Shown piece by piece: positions 23,342-32,133 of a stretch of DNA of 38,354 bases (positions are counted from its first letter, which is position 1; every line of letters begins with the position of its first letter). The stretch covers positions 1-38,354 of the forward strand of contig JAJXXA010000119.1 in the NCBI GenBank assembly GCA_021781335.1, in the 5' to 3' direction. The position numbers and the translations under genes were made by a program. The notes beneath the pieces are model-generated. The model searched no databases. It was given only the letters and a program-made list of their open reading frames with translations, and had not been told where the DNA came from. This DNA comes from Actinomycetes bacterium (lineage in GTDB: Bacteria; Actinomycetota; Acidimicrobiia; Acidimicrobiales; RAAP-2).

Positions 23342-23946
23342 CCAGAGACGACGCAAACAATCAACTGCCGAGTGAGCGCGTCGAGCCACCTCGCGAGGTT
23401 CCGGCGAAAGTGGCGACATCAACGACGAGAGCACCATCGCTCGTGATCGTCAACACCGGAGACGGCAAGGGCAAGTCCACCGCAGCGTTCGGCATGGTCA
23501 TTCGCGCGGTTGCTCGGGGTTGGAAGGTCGGCGTCATCCAGTTCATCAAATCGGGCAAGTGGCACGTGGGCGAAGAGAAGGTCTGTCGAGACTTGGGCGT
23601 CACCTGGATGAAGGGTGGCGACGGCTTCACGTGGGAATCTGACGACATCGACCACACGCGAGAGATCGCGTTGGCGTCGTGGGAGCTGGCGCGCGAGAGC
23701 ATCGAGGGGGGTGAGTTTGATGTCGTTGTGCTAGACGAGCTGACCTACTTGATGGCCTGGGGCTGGCTTGACGTCGACGTGGTGGTGGCGTGCCTGAGAG
23801 CGCGTCCTTCTCACGTGAACATCATCGTGACCGGGCGTGACGCACCGCAGGAACTGATTGAGGTCGCGGACACTGTCACCGAGATGCGCAACGTCCGTCA
23901 TGCTTTCGATCAGGGAATACGTGCCAGGCGAGGTATTGATTTCTAA
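23338..23946 (+). CDS. cobO: Corrinoid adenosyltransferase, CobO/BtuR type
   Basis: 202 aa ATP:co(I)rrinoid adenosyltransferase that attaches the 5'-deoxyadenosyl group to reduced corrinoids. P-loop GDGKGKSTAAFG, then VGVIQFIKSGKW, Walker B-like VVLDELTYLMAWGWL and VTGRDAPQELIEVADTVTEM. All are diagnostic of the CobA/CobO/BtuR class rather than PduO. GTG 23338 overlaps btuD by 4 bases; the ~35-residue N-terminal tail is polar and low-complexity, as often in this family. Acts on imported or salvaged corrinoid before loop assembly. Confidence 0.93.
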   Translation: MTRDDANNQLPSERVEPPREVPAKVATSTTRAPSLVIVNTGDGKGKSTAAFGMVIRAVARGWKVGVIQFIKSGKWHVGEEKVCRDLGVTWMKGGDGFTWESDDIDHTREIALASWELARESIEGGEFDVVVLDELTYLMAWGWLDVDVVVACLRARPSHVNIIVTGRDAPQELIEVADTVTEMRNVRHAFDQGIRARRGIDF

Positions 23947-24479
23947 TGGGCGTCACGCTCATCGTCGGCGGCGCGCGTAGCGGCAAGTCCTCCAAGGCCC
24001 TCGAACTCGCCCGACCGTACGCCGAGCGGGTCTGGTTCATCGCGACGGGTCAAGCGCGTGACGCGGAGATGACCGAGCGCATTGCGCGACATCGTGACGA
24101 ACGACCCGCATCGTGGATCACTCTCGAAGCACCAATCGACGTGGCCGGCGCGCTGGAACGCGTCACCGACGACCACTGTCTGATCGTTGACTGCATGACG
24201 TTGTGGGTGTCGAACTGTCTTGAGGTGATGACGGGTGCCGAGATCGAACGACTGGCAGCCGATCTCGCCGCGAGTGCTGCGCGGCGACGCGGGTTGACCA
24301 TCGTGGTCAGTAATGAAGTGGGGTCGGGCGTGGTGCCCGTGAGCCCGCTCGCGCGTAGCTACATTGACGTTCTTGGTCGGGTCAACGCGATCTGGAGCGA
24401 CGTCGCAGATTCGATGCTGCTCATGGTGGCCGGTCGGGCCCTCGAGTTCCCTGCGCGCTCGAAGCACGAGCCCGCGTGA
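23946..24479 (+). CDS. cobU: Adenosylcobinamide kinase/guanylyltransferase
   Basis: 177 aa bifunctional enzyme that phosphorylates adenosylcobinamide and transfers GMP to give AdoCbi-GDP. P-loop GGARSGKSS, then AERVWFIATGQARDAEMTERIARHRDERP, DCMTLWVSN and VVSNEVGSGVVP, all CobU/CobP hallmarks. The ATG shares one base with the cobO stop. It overlaps cobS by 4 bases. Supplies the activated corrinoid for CobS. Confidence 0.94.
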   Translation: MGVTLIVGGARSGKSSKALELARPYAERVWFIATGQARDAEMTERIARHRDERPASWITLEAPIDVAGALERVTDDHCLIVDCMTLWVSNCLEVMTGAEIERLAADLAASAARRRGLTIVVSNEVGSGVVPVSPLARSYIDVLGRVNAIWSDVADSMLLMVAGRALEFPARSKHEPA

Positions 24480-25264
24480 ACGCTTCCGCCGCTTCGATCA
24501 GCGCCGTGTCACGCAGAGAGGCCCGCTCACTCGCGGCCAGCGTGGGCTTTCTCACCAGGGTGCCCATTCGCACAAACGCGGAGCCCGACCGCGACGATCT
24601 CGTCAGGTCGATGGCGTGGTTCCCACTCGTAGGGTTGTTGATCGGGGGTGCCGTCGGCCTAGTCGCGCAGACGCTGGCACAAGTCGTAGCCCCCATGCTC
24701 GGCTCCGCTCTCGCGGTAGTGGCGGGTGTGCTGCTCACGGGGGCGCTGCACGTCGACGCCCTGGCCGATACCAGTGACGCATTGGGCACACGTTCTCGCG
24801 AGAGGGCGCTTGAAGTCATGCGCGAATCCACGGTCGGTACCTACGGTGTCGTGGCGATCGTCCTGGACCTGCTCATACGTGTCGGCGCCCTCGATGTCCT
24901 GGTCCAACACCACGCGGCGGTGGGCTACGCCGCCCTTGCGGGAATGCTCTCTCGGTTGTCGCCGGTGGTGCTGGCCGGATGGCTCTCGTACGCTCGCTCC
25001 GGCCCAGGGGTCGGCGAAGCGTTCACGCGCGTGCCGCGAGTTCGCGTTGTCGCGGCGCTCGCGCTCGCCGTTGTCGCGGCGCTTGTCCTCAAAGGAGTGC
25101 GAGGAGCAGTGGCGCTCGTCGTGGTCCTAGGGCTCTGTGGGGTTTCCGGGGCGTTCTATCGTCGCTGGCTCGGTGGGGTGACGGGCGACACGTTGGGCGC
25201 GACGTGTGAGATCAGTGACGTGCTCGTGCTCGTGCTGGGCGTTGTATTCATTGGGCACTCGTGA
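24476..25264 (+). CDS. cobS: Adenosylcobinamide-GDP ribazoletransferase (cobalamin synthase)
   Basis: 262 aa polytopic membrane enzyme that joins AdoCbi-GDP with alpha-ribazole(-phosphate), the last step of nucleotide-loop assembly. Family blocks: VGFLTRVPI, MAWFPLVGLLIGG, GALHVDALADTSDALG (the acidic Mg site) and RERALEVMRESTVGTYGV, then GGVTGDTLGATCEISDVLVLV. GTG 24476 overlaps cobU; the 3' end overlaps the next gene by 4 bases. Confidence 0.93.
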   Translation: MNASAASISAVSRREARSLAASVGFLTRVPIRTNAEPDRDDLVRSMAWFPLVGLLIGGAVGLVAQTLAQVVAPMLGSALAVVAGVLLTGALHVDALADTSDALGTRSRERALEVMRESTVGTYGVVAIVLDLLIRVGALDVLVQHHAAVGYAALAGMLSRLSPVVLAGWLSYARSGPGVGEAFTRVPRVRVVAALALAVVAALVLKGVRGAVALVVVLGLCGVSGAFYRRWLGGVTGDTLGATCEISDVLVLVLGVVFIGHS

Positions 25265-25920
25265 AGCCTTCAACTCGTCTCATCCTCGTTCGCCACACCG
25301 AGACTGTTCCTGAGGCCGCGGGCCGCTGTTACGGTCGAACCGACGTCGAGCTCTCGCCTCAGGGAGTGTCGCACGCGACGCGTATTGCCGAGGTGTTGAG
25401 CGACGTTCAGGTCACTGCCACCTACGCGAGCCCGCTGAAGCGGACACGGCGACTGGCCGAACTCGTCGCACGAACGCGTGGGCACGATGTAGTCACTGAC
25501 GCTCGCCTCCAAGAGATTGATTTCGGCGACTTTGAGGGTCGTCTTTACAGCGAGATCGAACTCGATGCCCCCGACGCGTACGCGACGTGGATGGCGACAC
25601 CGACATCACTTCGATTTCCTGGCGGTGAGAGCTTTGCGGACCTCAGGGTCCGGGTCAGCGAGTGCGTGGGGCAGATCGTCGATCGGCACCGAGGTGAGAC
25701 CGTCGTCGTGGTCAGTCACGCGGGGGCCCTTCGAGCATTGCTCGTCGACGTACTTTCGATGCCCGACGCCGGGGCGTTTCGCCTCGCGCAACGTCACGGC
25801 TCGATCAACGTGGTCGACGTCGGAGATGGTTGGTCGATGCTTCGCGTGATGAATGCGGTCGTTGGTCCGGGTGAGGCGGGTGCGGTACGCGCGGCGATCG
25901 GACTCGAGGAGTGGGGTTAG
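25261..25920 (+). CDS. cobC: Histidine phosphatase, probable alpha-ribazole phosphatase
   Basis: 219 aa phosphoglycerate-mutase-like phosphatase with RHG-type motif LVRHTET, GRTDVELSPQG, the second catalytic block ETVVVVSHAGALRALL and ASPLKRTRRLAEL. In a cob operon such enzymes dephosphorylate alpha-ribazole-5'-phosphate or the cobalamin-phosphate product. The RHG family is broad, so substrate is taken from context between cobS and bluB/cobT. Confidence 0.82.
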   Translation: MKPSTRLILVRHTETVPEAAGRCYGRTDVELSPQGVSHATRIAEVLSDVQVTATYASPLKRTRRLAELVARTRGHDVVTDARLQEIDFGDFEGRLYSEIELDAPDAYATWMATPTSLRFPGGESFADLRVRVSECVGQIVDRHRGETVVVVSHAGALRALLVDVLSMPDAGAFRLAQRHGSINVVDVGDGWSMLRVMNAVVGPGEAGAVRAAIGLEEWG

Positions 25921-27752
25921 TGGTGAGTGCACGAAACGAACGGCCGGTCGTGCCTGAGGGGTTTGACGCGTCACGGGCCAGCTATCGTCGCGAACACCCC
26001 GACGACTGGCGATTTTCTGACAGTGAACGTCAGGCCGTGTGGCGAGCGATCGACGAACGTCGCGACATACGCAAATTCCGACCGGACCCACTTCCCGATG
26101 GACTCTTGGCTCGTCTCTTGAACGCGGCACACGCCGCTCCGTCGGTCGGCCTCAGTCAACCCTGGAGGTTCATTGTGGTGCGCGACGAGACGACGCGAAG
26201 CGCCATGCAGGCAATGGCGCAACGAGAGCGGATCGAGCAGTCGAAATACTTCGAGGGTCGTTCGACCCAGTTCCTCGACCTCAAGATCGAAGGAATTCGT
26301 GAGGCGCCCCTCAGTATCTGCGTGTGCTGTGACCGCGGAGACCCCGATGTCGAGGTCCTCGGGCGACACACCGTGCGTGATGCCGATATCTACAGCACGT
26401 GCCTCGCCATCGAGAACTTCTGGCTCGCTGCTCGCGCGGAGGGTGTGGGCGTGGGGTGGGTGTCGTTCTACGAGCCCGACGAACTCAGCGAGTTGCTCGG
26501 TCTGCCCGAGTACGTGGTGCCCATTGCGTGGTTGTGCGTTGGCTACCCCGACGAGCGACCGACCCGGCCCGGCCTCGAGTCCAATGGTTGGGACCGACGT
26601 CGCGATGTTGGAGAACTCGTCTTTCACGAACGTTGGGGGAGCGGTGAACGAGAGGACCTCGGATCTGCGCTCGAAGAGGAGAGCGTGTCCTTCTCAGTGA
26701 GCGAATCGTGGTGCGAACAGTTGGCTGCGAGGGTGCAACCCGGCGATGTCACGGCGGGGATTACCGTGCGTGACGTCGAGGACGAACTGGTGAAGCCGCT
26801 CGGCAGTCTCGGAGTGCTCGAGGGGGTCGTGCAACAGTGGGCGGTGGCGACTGGATCGGCGCCGCCGACGGTCATGAAGCCCGGCGTCCTCGTGTTCGCG
26901 GGTGACCACGGCGTGACCAGCCGCAAAGTGAGTCTCTTCGAAGGTCGGGTCAGCCGTCAGATCGCTGTCGCCGCGGCACGAGGTGCCACCGCCATCGGGG
27001 TGTTGGCTCGTGCCCACGACGCCGCATTCTCGATTGTCGATGTCGGTCTTGTGGGCGAGCGCGCGCCGGGCGTGATCGACAGACGCGTGGCGAACGCAAC
27101 GTCAGACATATCGCGTGGCCCCGCCATGACCCATGAGCAGGTCCGCGAAGCGGTGCACGCCGGTTATCTCGAGGCGAAGGCGATGATCGACACGTGTGAC
27201 GTCCTCATCGTCGGCGAGATCGGCATTGGCAACACCACGGTGGCTGCGGCGTTGCTTGCCGCGCTGACGCGGAGCCTTCCTCGTGACGTGTGCGGACGCG
27301 GCACCGGACTCGACGCTCAGGGGCTTGATCGAAAGATCGCCGTCATTGAAGAGGCGCTTCGCGAAAACGCCCCGGACGCGCGCGACGCACTCGAGTGTCT
27401 ACGACGAGTGGGCGGCTTCGAGTTCGCGGCGCTCGTGGGTGCCATGTTCGCCGCCGGAGAGGCACGTCGACCAATACTGCTCGACGGGTTCGCAACGGGC
27501 GTCGCCGCCCTGGTGGCCTACCGGCTCCAACCTCGGTTGCGCGACTACTTCATCGCGGGACATCGCTCGGCGGAACGAGCCCACGCGATGGTGCTCGACG
27601 AGTTGGGGCTGGAACCACTCTTGGACCTGCGTCTTCGACTCGGTGAGGCGAGTGGTGCCGCGCTGGCGTTCCCACTCTTGAAACTCGCGGCCACGCTGCA
27701 CGCCGAGATGGAGAGTTTCGATGACGCACGCGTCGAGAAGGCACGTCCGTGA
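25920..27752 (+). CDS. BluB-CobT fusion: DMB synthase and DMB phosphoribosyltransferase
   Basis: 610 aa fusion. Residues ~15-225 are BluB, the flavin-destroying nitroreductase-like enzyme that turns FMNH2 into 5,6-dimethylbenzimidazole: ERRDIRKF with the key Asp49, SQPWRFIVVRD and GVGWVSFYEPDEL. Residues ~265-605 are CobT, which couples DMB to nicotinate mononucleotide: KPLGSLGVLE, LVFAGDHGVTSRKVS, GEIGIGNTT, DGFATGVAALVA and the catalytic-Glu loop GEASGA (Glu576). A charged linker joins them. GTG 25920, which shares a base with the previous stop and follows GAGGAG at 8 bases, is preferred over GTG 25911 and 25923. It closes the operon and channels the lower ligand from synthesis to activation. 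Confidence 0.93.
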   Translation: MVSARNERPVVPEGFDASRASYRREHPDDWRFSDSERQAVWRAIDERRDIRKFRPDPLPDGLLARLLNAAHAAPSVGLSQPWRFIVVRDETTRSAMQAMAQRERIEQSKYFEGRSTQFLDLKIEGIREAPLSICVCCDRGDPDVEVLGRHTVRDADIYSTCLAIENFWLAARAEGVGVGWVSFYEPDELSELLGLPEYVVPIAWLCVGYPDERPTRPGLESNGWDRRRDVGELVFHERWGSGEREDLGSALEEESVSFSVSESWCEQLAARVQPGDVTAGITVRDVEDELVKPLGSLGVLEGVVQQWAVATGSAPPTVMKPGVLVFAGDHGVTSRKVSLFEGRVSRQIAVAAARGATAIGVLARAHDAAFSIVDVGLVGERAPGVIDRRVANATSDISRGPAMTHEQVREAVHAGYLEAKAMIDTCDVLIVGEIGIGNTTVAAALLAALTRSLPRDVCGRGTGLDAQGLDRKIAVIEEALRENAPDARDALECLRRVGGFEFAALVGAMFAAGEARRPILLDGFATGVAALVAYRLQPRLRDYFIAGHRSAERAHAMVLDELGLEPLLDLRLRLGEASGAALAFPLLKLAATLHAEMESFDDARVEKARP

Positions 27753-27912
27753 GCCAGGTGCGACTACCCGGGGGTGACGTCGAGCACGTGGGCGAAGACG
27801 GTGTTGCAAAGACCCGTCGCCGAGATTCGAGGCCACGTCGTGCAGCACCCGACAACTTTTGCTGGGGAGCGTCGCCGAGCGCCACTCGGTGCGCAGTCGC
27901 GCGAGAGGACCA

Positions 27913-27940
27913 TTGACGTTTCCCATAGACTTGGTAAAAG
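27913..27940 (+). promoter_or_regulatory. Possible pyk promoter
   Basis: TTGACG (27913-27918), a 16-base spacer and TAAAAG (27935-27940) resemble a sigma-70-type promoter in the 204-base gap before pyk. The predicted transcript start would fall only about 10 bases before the GTG, inside the ribosome binding site, which weakens the call. The rest of the gap holds no recognised gene. Confidence 0.3.
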
Positions 27941-27956
27941 CAGCGAAGGGAAAACC

Positions 27957-29375
27957 GTGCGACGCACGCGAATCGTAGCCACTATCGGGCCAGCCTCGGA
28001 TAGTGATGAAGTCCTATTAAAGCTCGTCGACGCAGGCGTAGACGTATTTCGTCTCTCGTTCGCCCACGGCGACATTCCATCGGGCATCGAGCGCCTTCGA
28101 CGGGTTCGTGCACTCGTGCCGCACCTGGGCATCATGGTCGACATCCCTGGCCCGAAGATTCGCGCGGGTTCCTTTGGCACATCACCGGTCGCATTGACGA
28201 TCGGGAGCACGATTGAATTGTTCGAGGCTTTTGGCGAGGCTTCCACGGCCGAGCGCATTGCTATCGAGCGCCACGACATCCTTGCGCAACTGAAGCCGGG
28301 TGACCGTATCCACATCGGTGACGGCGGAGTGTCACTCCAGGTGAAGTCTTCGGGTAAGCACACCACGACCGTGGTCACCTCGGGTGGTGCCGTGATGGGT
28401 AAGCCAGGCCTCTCGTTGCCGACATCGATCCTGAACGACCGACTGCCCACTGAAGAGGATCGCGCCCGCCTCGAGGCGCTGCGCAGCGAGGAATTCGAGA
28501 TCCTCGCGGTCTCGTTCGTGCGCTCGGCGTTCGACATGGTGTCGGTTCGAACGGTGTTGTCTCGCGACGACGTCATGATGATGGCCAAGATCGAGACCGG
28601 CGAGGGCGTCGAGAACCTTGACGAGATCATCGCGGTGTCTGACGCGATCATGGTCGCGCGAGGTGACCTCGGTGTTCGCATGCCCATAGAAGAGGTGCCC
28701 CATCTTCAGAAGTTGATCGTGCGACACGGCATTCGCTACGCCCGACCCGTGGTCGTGGCGACCCAGATGCTCGAATCAATGACCCACTCCCAGGTGCCAA
28801 CGCGCGCCGAGGTGACCGACGTCGCCAACGCCGTCCTCGACGGCGCCAGCGCGGTGATGTTGAGCGGTGAGACGGCGATCGGCGACGACCCCGTCGGAAC
28901 CGTGAAGACAATGGACCGCATCGTGACCCGCGCCGAGGAGTCTTTCGATTACGCGAAGTGGGGATCTTCGCTCGGCGTCCAACAGATCGTCGGCACCGGC
29001 ACGCAGTCAACGCGCATTACCGCAGCGATCACCGGTGCGGCGTGGCGAGCGGCAATGGAAGAAAAGGCCGTCGCGATCGTGGCGTGCACTCGTTCGGGTA
29101 TGACCGCGCGCGCAATCTCGCGTTTTCGCCCGCCGATGCCCATCATCGCCATCACACCCAGTGAGTCAACGGCCCGCCAACTGACCAGCTCGTGGGGCGT
29201 GCAAGACGTCTTCATGTCGCCGTCGACCGACATCGACGAACTCTGTGACTTTGCGGTCGAGCAGGTGGTGAAGGCGGGTATTGCGCAGTCTGGCGATCCG
29301 ATCGTGATCATGGCTGGTTCCCAGTCCGGTGGTACAGCCATCACCGACACGGTTCGAATGGTGATTGTTCCTTGA
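27957..29375 (+). CDS. pyk: Pyruvate kinase
   Basis: 472 aa glycolytic enzyme, phosphoenolpyruvate + ADP to pyruvate + ATP. Barrel motifs RRTRIVATIGPAS and DIPGPKIRAG, catalytic MMAKIETGEGVENLDEI, VARGDLGVRMPIEEV and VVATQMLESMTHSQVPTRAEV; C-terminal domain to the end. GTG 27957 with GAAGGGA at 27944-27950 is chosen; the frame is open about 60 codons upstream without similarity. Potassium-site residues are unusual: the usual RLNFSHG is RLSFAHG here, and the Glu of GPEIR is Lys (GPKIR). Lys at that place is known to remove the K+ requirement. Otherwise normal length and domain order. Confidence 0.95.
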   Translation: MRRTRIVATIGPASDSDEVLLKLVDAGVDVFRLSFAHGDIPSGIERLRRVRALVPHLGIMVDIPGPKIRAGSFGTSPVALTIGSTIELFEAFGEASTAERIAIERHDILAQLKPGDRIHIGDGGVSLQVKSSGKHTTTVVTSGGAVMGKPGLSLPTSILNDRLPTEEDRARLEALRSEEFEILAVSFVRSAFDMVSVRTVLSRDDVMMMAKIETGEGVENLDEIIAVSDAIMVARGDLGVRMPIEEVPHLQKLIVRHGIRYARPVVVATQMLESMTHSQVPTRAEVTDVANAVLDGASAVMLSGETAIGDDPVGTVKTMDRIVTRAEESFDYAKWGSSLGVQQIVGTGTQSTRITAAITGAAWRAAMEEKAVAIVACTRSGMTARAISRFRPPMPIIAITPSESTARQLTSSWGVQDVFMSPSTDIDELCDFAVEQVVKAGIAQSGDPIVIMAGSQSGGTAITDTVRMVIVP

Positions 29376-29381
29376 GTCGCC

Positions 29382-29456
29382 TGGTGCCCCCGGCAGGAAT
29401 CGAACCTGCGCACATGGCTTCGGAGGCCAATGCTCTATCCGCTGAGCTACGAGGGC
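29382..29456 (-). tRNA. tRNA-Arg (anticodon CCG)
   Basis: Read on the minus strand, the acceptor GCCCTCG pairs with CGGGGGC (one G-U), the D-arm is GCTC...GAGC, and the anticodon loop is CTCCGAA, giving anticodon CCG for codon CGG. The T-arm is GCAGG-TTCGATT-CCTGC, the discriminator is A, and CCA is encoded (29382-29384). The outermost anticodon-stem pair is a U-U mismatch. It faces the end of pyk. Confidence 0.96.
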
Positions 29457-29524
29457 ATCACCGTCAGCCTACCGGACACTGTTCGATTCACTTAAGCCGT
29501 CGAGACGTCGAGCGCTAGGCACTC

Positions 29525-30796
29525 GTGAGCGCGGAGCCCCTTCTCACCTCGTTGCTGCCCGACACCGCCCAGGTCACTGAGGGCGATGTCACGATCGGCG
29601 GGGTATCACTGCACGATCTCGCGTCGACCTACGGCACACCGCTCTTTGTCTACGACGAGGCGACGCTGCGTTCGAGGTGTCGAGAGGCGGCGAGCGTCTT
29701 CGATGACGGCGTGGCGTTCGCGTCCAAGTCCTTTCTCTGTGGCGCGATGGCGCGCGTGGCCTTCGAAGAAGGACTGTGCATCGACGTCGCCACGGGTGGC
29801 GAACTCGACCTCGTGCTTCGTTCGGGCGTACCGGCGAATCGCATCATCATGCACGGCAACAACAAGTCGCACGACGAACTCGAACGGTGCGTGGCGAGTG
29901 GCGTGCACCGGCTGGTTGTCGACAATTTCAATGAGATCGAGCGACTTCGCTCACTCGTCACGCCCGATACGCCCCTCAACTGTCTCGTGCGCGTGACGCC
30001 GGGAGTGGAGGCTCACACGCACGAGTACATCCGCACAGGCCAAGAGGACACGAAGTTCGGGTTCTCGGTTTCGAGTGGGGACGCGCGACGCGCGATCTCG
30101 GCGCTGCGCGAGATACCCGGTGTCAGCCTGCACGGCGTGCACGCCCACATCGGCTCACAGATCTTTGAAGTAGCGGGTTACGTCGAGACCCTGTCAATAC
30201 TTAGTGACTTCACACGCGACGACGGTTTCGACGAGATGTGTATCGGTGGAGGACTGGGTGTCGCATACGTTGCGAGCGAAGAGGCGCTGAGCGTGACCCA
30301 GTGGGGTGAGGCGTTGCGTGACGCCGCGCGTGAGGCGCGACTCGCCCCCGAAGTGCGCTTGCTCGCGGAACCCGGTCGCTCCATTGTCGCCCAGGCGGCA
30401 GTCACCCTGTATCGGGTCGGTGCGGTGAAGCACGTGCCCCAGCGCACGTACATGGCGGTGGACGGAGGCATGAGCGATAATCCGCGCCCCGTGCTCTACG
30501 GGTCAGGGTATGAGGCCTTCGACGTCGACCACCCTCTGGCCCCCCGTGTTCAGAACGTGCGTCTCGTGGGCAAGCACTGCGAGAGCGGTGACGTCTTGAT
30601 TGACGAGGCGTGGTTGCCCGCCCAGACCACGGTGGACAGCATCGTGGCCACGCCGGTGACGGGCGCGTACGGCTATTCCATGGCCTCGAACTACAACCGG
30701 GTGCCGCGTCCTGCGGTGGTGTTCGTTCGTGACGGTGAAGCTCGTCAAGTGCTTCGTCGTGAGACCTTCGACGACCTCGCGCGTCTCGAAGTCTGA
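29525..30796 (+). CDS. lysA: Diaminopimelate decarboxylase
   Basis: 423 aa PLP enzyme (fold III) making L-lysine from meso-DAP. PLP-lysine region VAFASKSFLC, then DVATGGELDLVLRSG, HAHIGSQIFE, GGGLGVAY, LLAEPGRSIVAQA and the catalytic-Cys block GKHCESGDVL, YSMASNYNRVPRPA. GTG 29525 has only a weak ribosome site. It opens the conserved lysA-hom-thrC-rho block; the next gene is 35 bases on. Confidence 0.95.
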   Translation: MSAEPLLTSLLPDTAQVTEGDVTIGGVSLHDLASTYGTPLFVYDEATLRSRCREAASVFDDGVAFASKSFLCGAMARVAFEEGLCIDVATGGELDLVLRSGVPANRIIMHGNNKSHDELERCVASGVHRLVVDNFNEIERLRSLVTPDTPLNCLVRVTPGVEAHTHEYIRTGQEDTKFGFSVSSGDARRAISALREIPGVSLHGVHAHIGSQIFEVAGYVETLSILSDFTRDDGFDEMCIGGGLGVAYVASEEALSVTQWGEALRDAAREARLAPEVRLLAEPGRSIVAQAAVTLYRVGAVKHVPQRTYMAVDGGMSDNPRPVLYGSGYEAFDVDHPLAPRVQNVRLVGKHCESGDVLIDEAWLPAQTTVDSIVATPVTGAYGYSMASNYNRVPRPAVVFVRDGEARQVLRRETFDDLARLEV

Positions 30797-30831
30797 TCTG
30801 GCGGTCTCGTGCGAGCGGTTAGCCTTATTCA

Positions 30832-32133
30832 ATGAACACGCCGAAGATTCGCGTCGGAGTAATAGGGGCGGGCAACGTAGGGCTCGCACTTGTGGACCTG
30901 GTGAACGACGAATCACGCTCGATCGCCCTGGTCGACGCGGCGACGGCGACCCTGGAAGTGGTCCAGGTCGCAGTTCGTGACACCAAAAAGCCTCGTCCGG
31001 GGCTTGATCCGGCCCTGCTCACGACAGACGCGTTGGCACTCGCGAACCGCGAGGACCTGGACATACTGGTAGAACTCGCCGGTGGCATCGAGCCCGCGCG
31101 CACGTACATCGAAGCCGCACTGCGTCGAGGCGTGTCGGTGGTGAGCGCCAACAAGGCCCTCATCGCAGAGTGCGGCACTGAACTGAGCCAGTTGGCCCAC
31201 GAGAACGGCGCCGACCTCTTCTACGAGGCGGCGGTCGGCGGGGGGATTCCAATACTTCGTGCCCTTCGCACGTCGCTCGCGGGTGAGCGCATTGAACGCG
31301 TACTGGGCATCGTCAACGGCACGACCAATTTCATCCTCTCCAAGATGACCTCGGAGGGGAGCAGCTACGCCGACGCGTTACACGAGGCGCAGTCGCTCGG
31401 GTACGCCGAGGCCGACCCCAGTGCCGATGTCCAGGCGTTCGACGCGGCGGCGAAGGTCCAGATCCTCTCGTCGTTGGCCTTTGGGACTGAACTGCGCGGC
31501 GAAGAGATCGCGCGCGAAGGAATCACCGGCGTCCGATCGGTCGACGTCGAATTCGCCCAGCGCGCGGGATACGTGATCAAGTTGCTGGGCATTGCCGAGC
31601 GGGTGGGCGAGCACGGGATCTCGCGACGAGCTCACCCGGCGATGATCCCACGTGAGCACCCCCTCGCCTCGGTGCACGGTGCCATGAACGCCGTGTTCGT
31701 CGAAGGTGCGAAGAGCGGGCCACTCATGTGGCTGGGCCAAGGCGCGGGCGGCGTACCAACGGCGACCGCGGTGCTCGGCGACGTACTGCACGCCGCGCGT
31801 AATCGGGTCAGTGGTCGCCACGACGTGCCCTTCAGCGTCGACGACCGTCTCCACAGCATCGAGGTAGGCGAGATTGCGAGCGTCTTCTATATCAGTCTTG
31901 ACGTCATGGACGAGCCCGGCGTGCTCGCGAGTGTGGCGAACATCTTCGGTCGACACGGTGTGTCGATCCAATCAATGGAGCAATCGGGATTCGGTGACGA
32001 GGCACGTCTGTCGTTCGTCACGCACACTGCATTGACCAAGGCGGTGCACGCCACGATTGACGATCTCGCCAAATTGGAGTCAGTTGACTCGATTGGCGCA
32101 TGTATTCGCGTTGTCGACGGAGGTGTCGCGTGA
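30832..32133 (+). CDS. hom: Homoserine dehydrogenase
   Basis: 433 aa NAD(P)-dependent enzyme reducing aspartate semialdehyde to homoserine. Nucleotide motif [26 protein letters not shown], catalytic block [28 protein letters not shown] and [16 protein letters not shown]. The C-terminal ~80 residues are an ACT domain ([20 protein letters not shown]), which usually gives threonine feedback control. It overlaps thrC by 4 bases. Confidence 0.96.
   Translation: MNTPKIRVGVIGAGNVGLALVDLVNDESRSIALVDAATATLEVVQVAVRDTKKPRPGLDPALLTTDALALANREDLDILVELAGGIEPARTYIEAALRRGVSVVSANKALIAECGTELSQLAHENGADLFYEAAVGGGIPILRALRTSLAGERIERVLGIVNGTTNFILSKMTSEGSSYADALHEAQSLGYAEADPSADVQAFDAAAKVQILSSLAFGTELRGEEIAREGITGVRSVDVEFAQRAGYVIKLLGIAERVGEHGISRRAHPAMIPREHPLASVHGAMNAVFVEGAKSGPLMWLGQGAGGVPTATAVLGDVLHAARNRVSGRHDVPFSVDDRLHSIEVGEIASVFYISLDVMDEPGVLASVANIFGRHGVSIQSMEQSGFGDEARLSFVTHTALTKAVHATIDDLAKLESVDSIGACIRVVDGGVA

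Noticed and set aside
27764..28687. 307-codon minus-strand open frame over pyk
   Set aside because: It mirrors the codons of a clear pyruvate kinase gene; long antisense frames are expected at this GC content.
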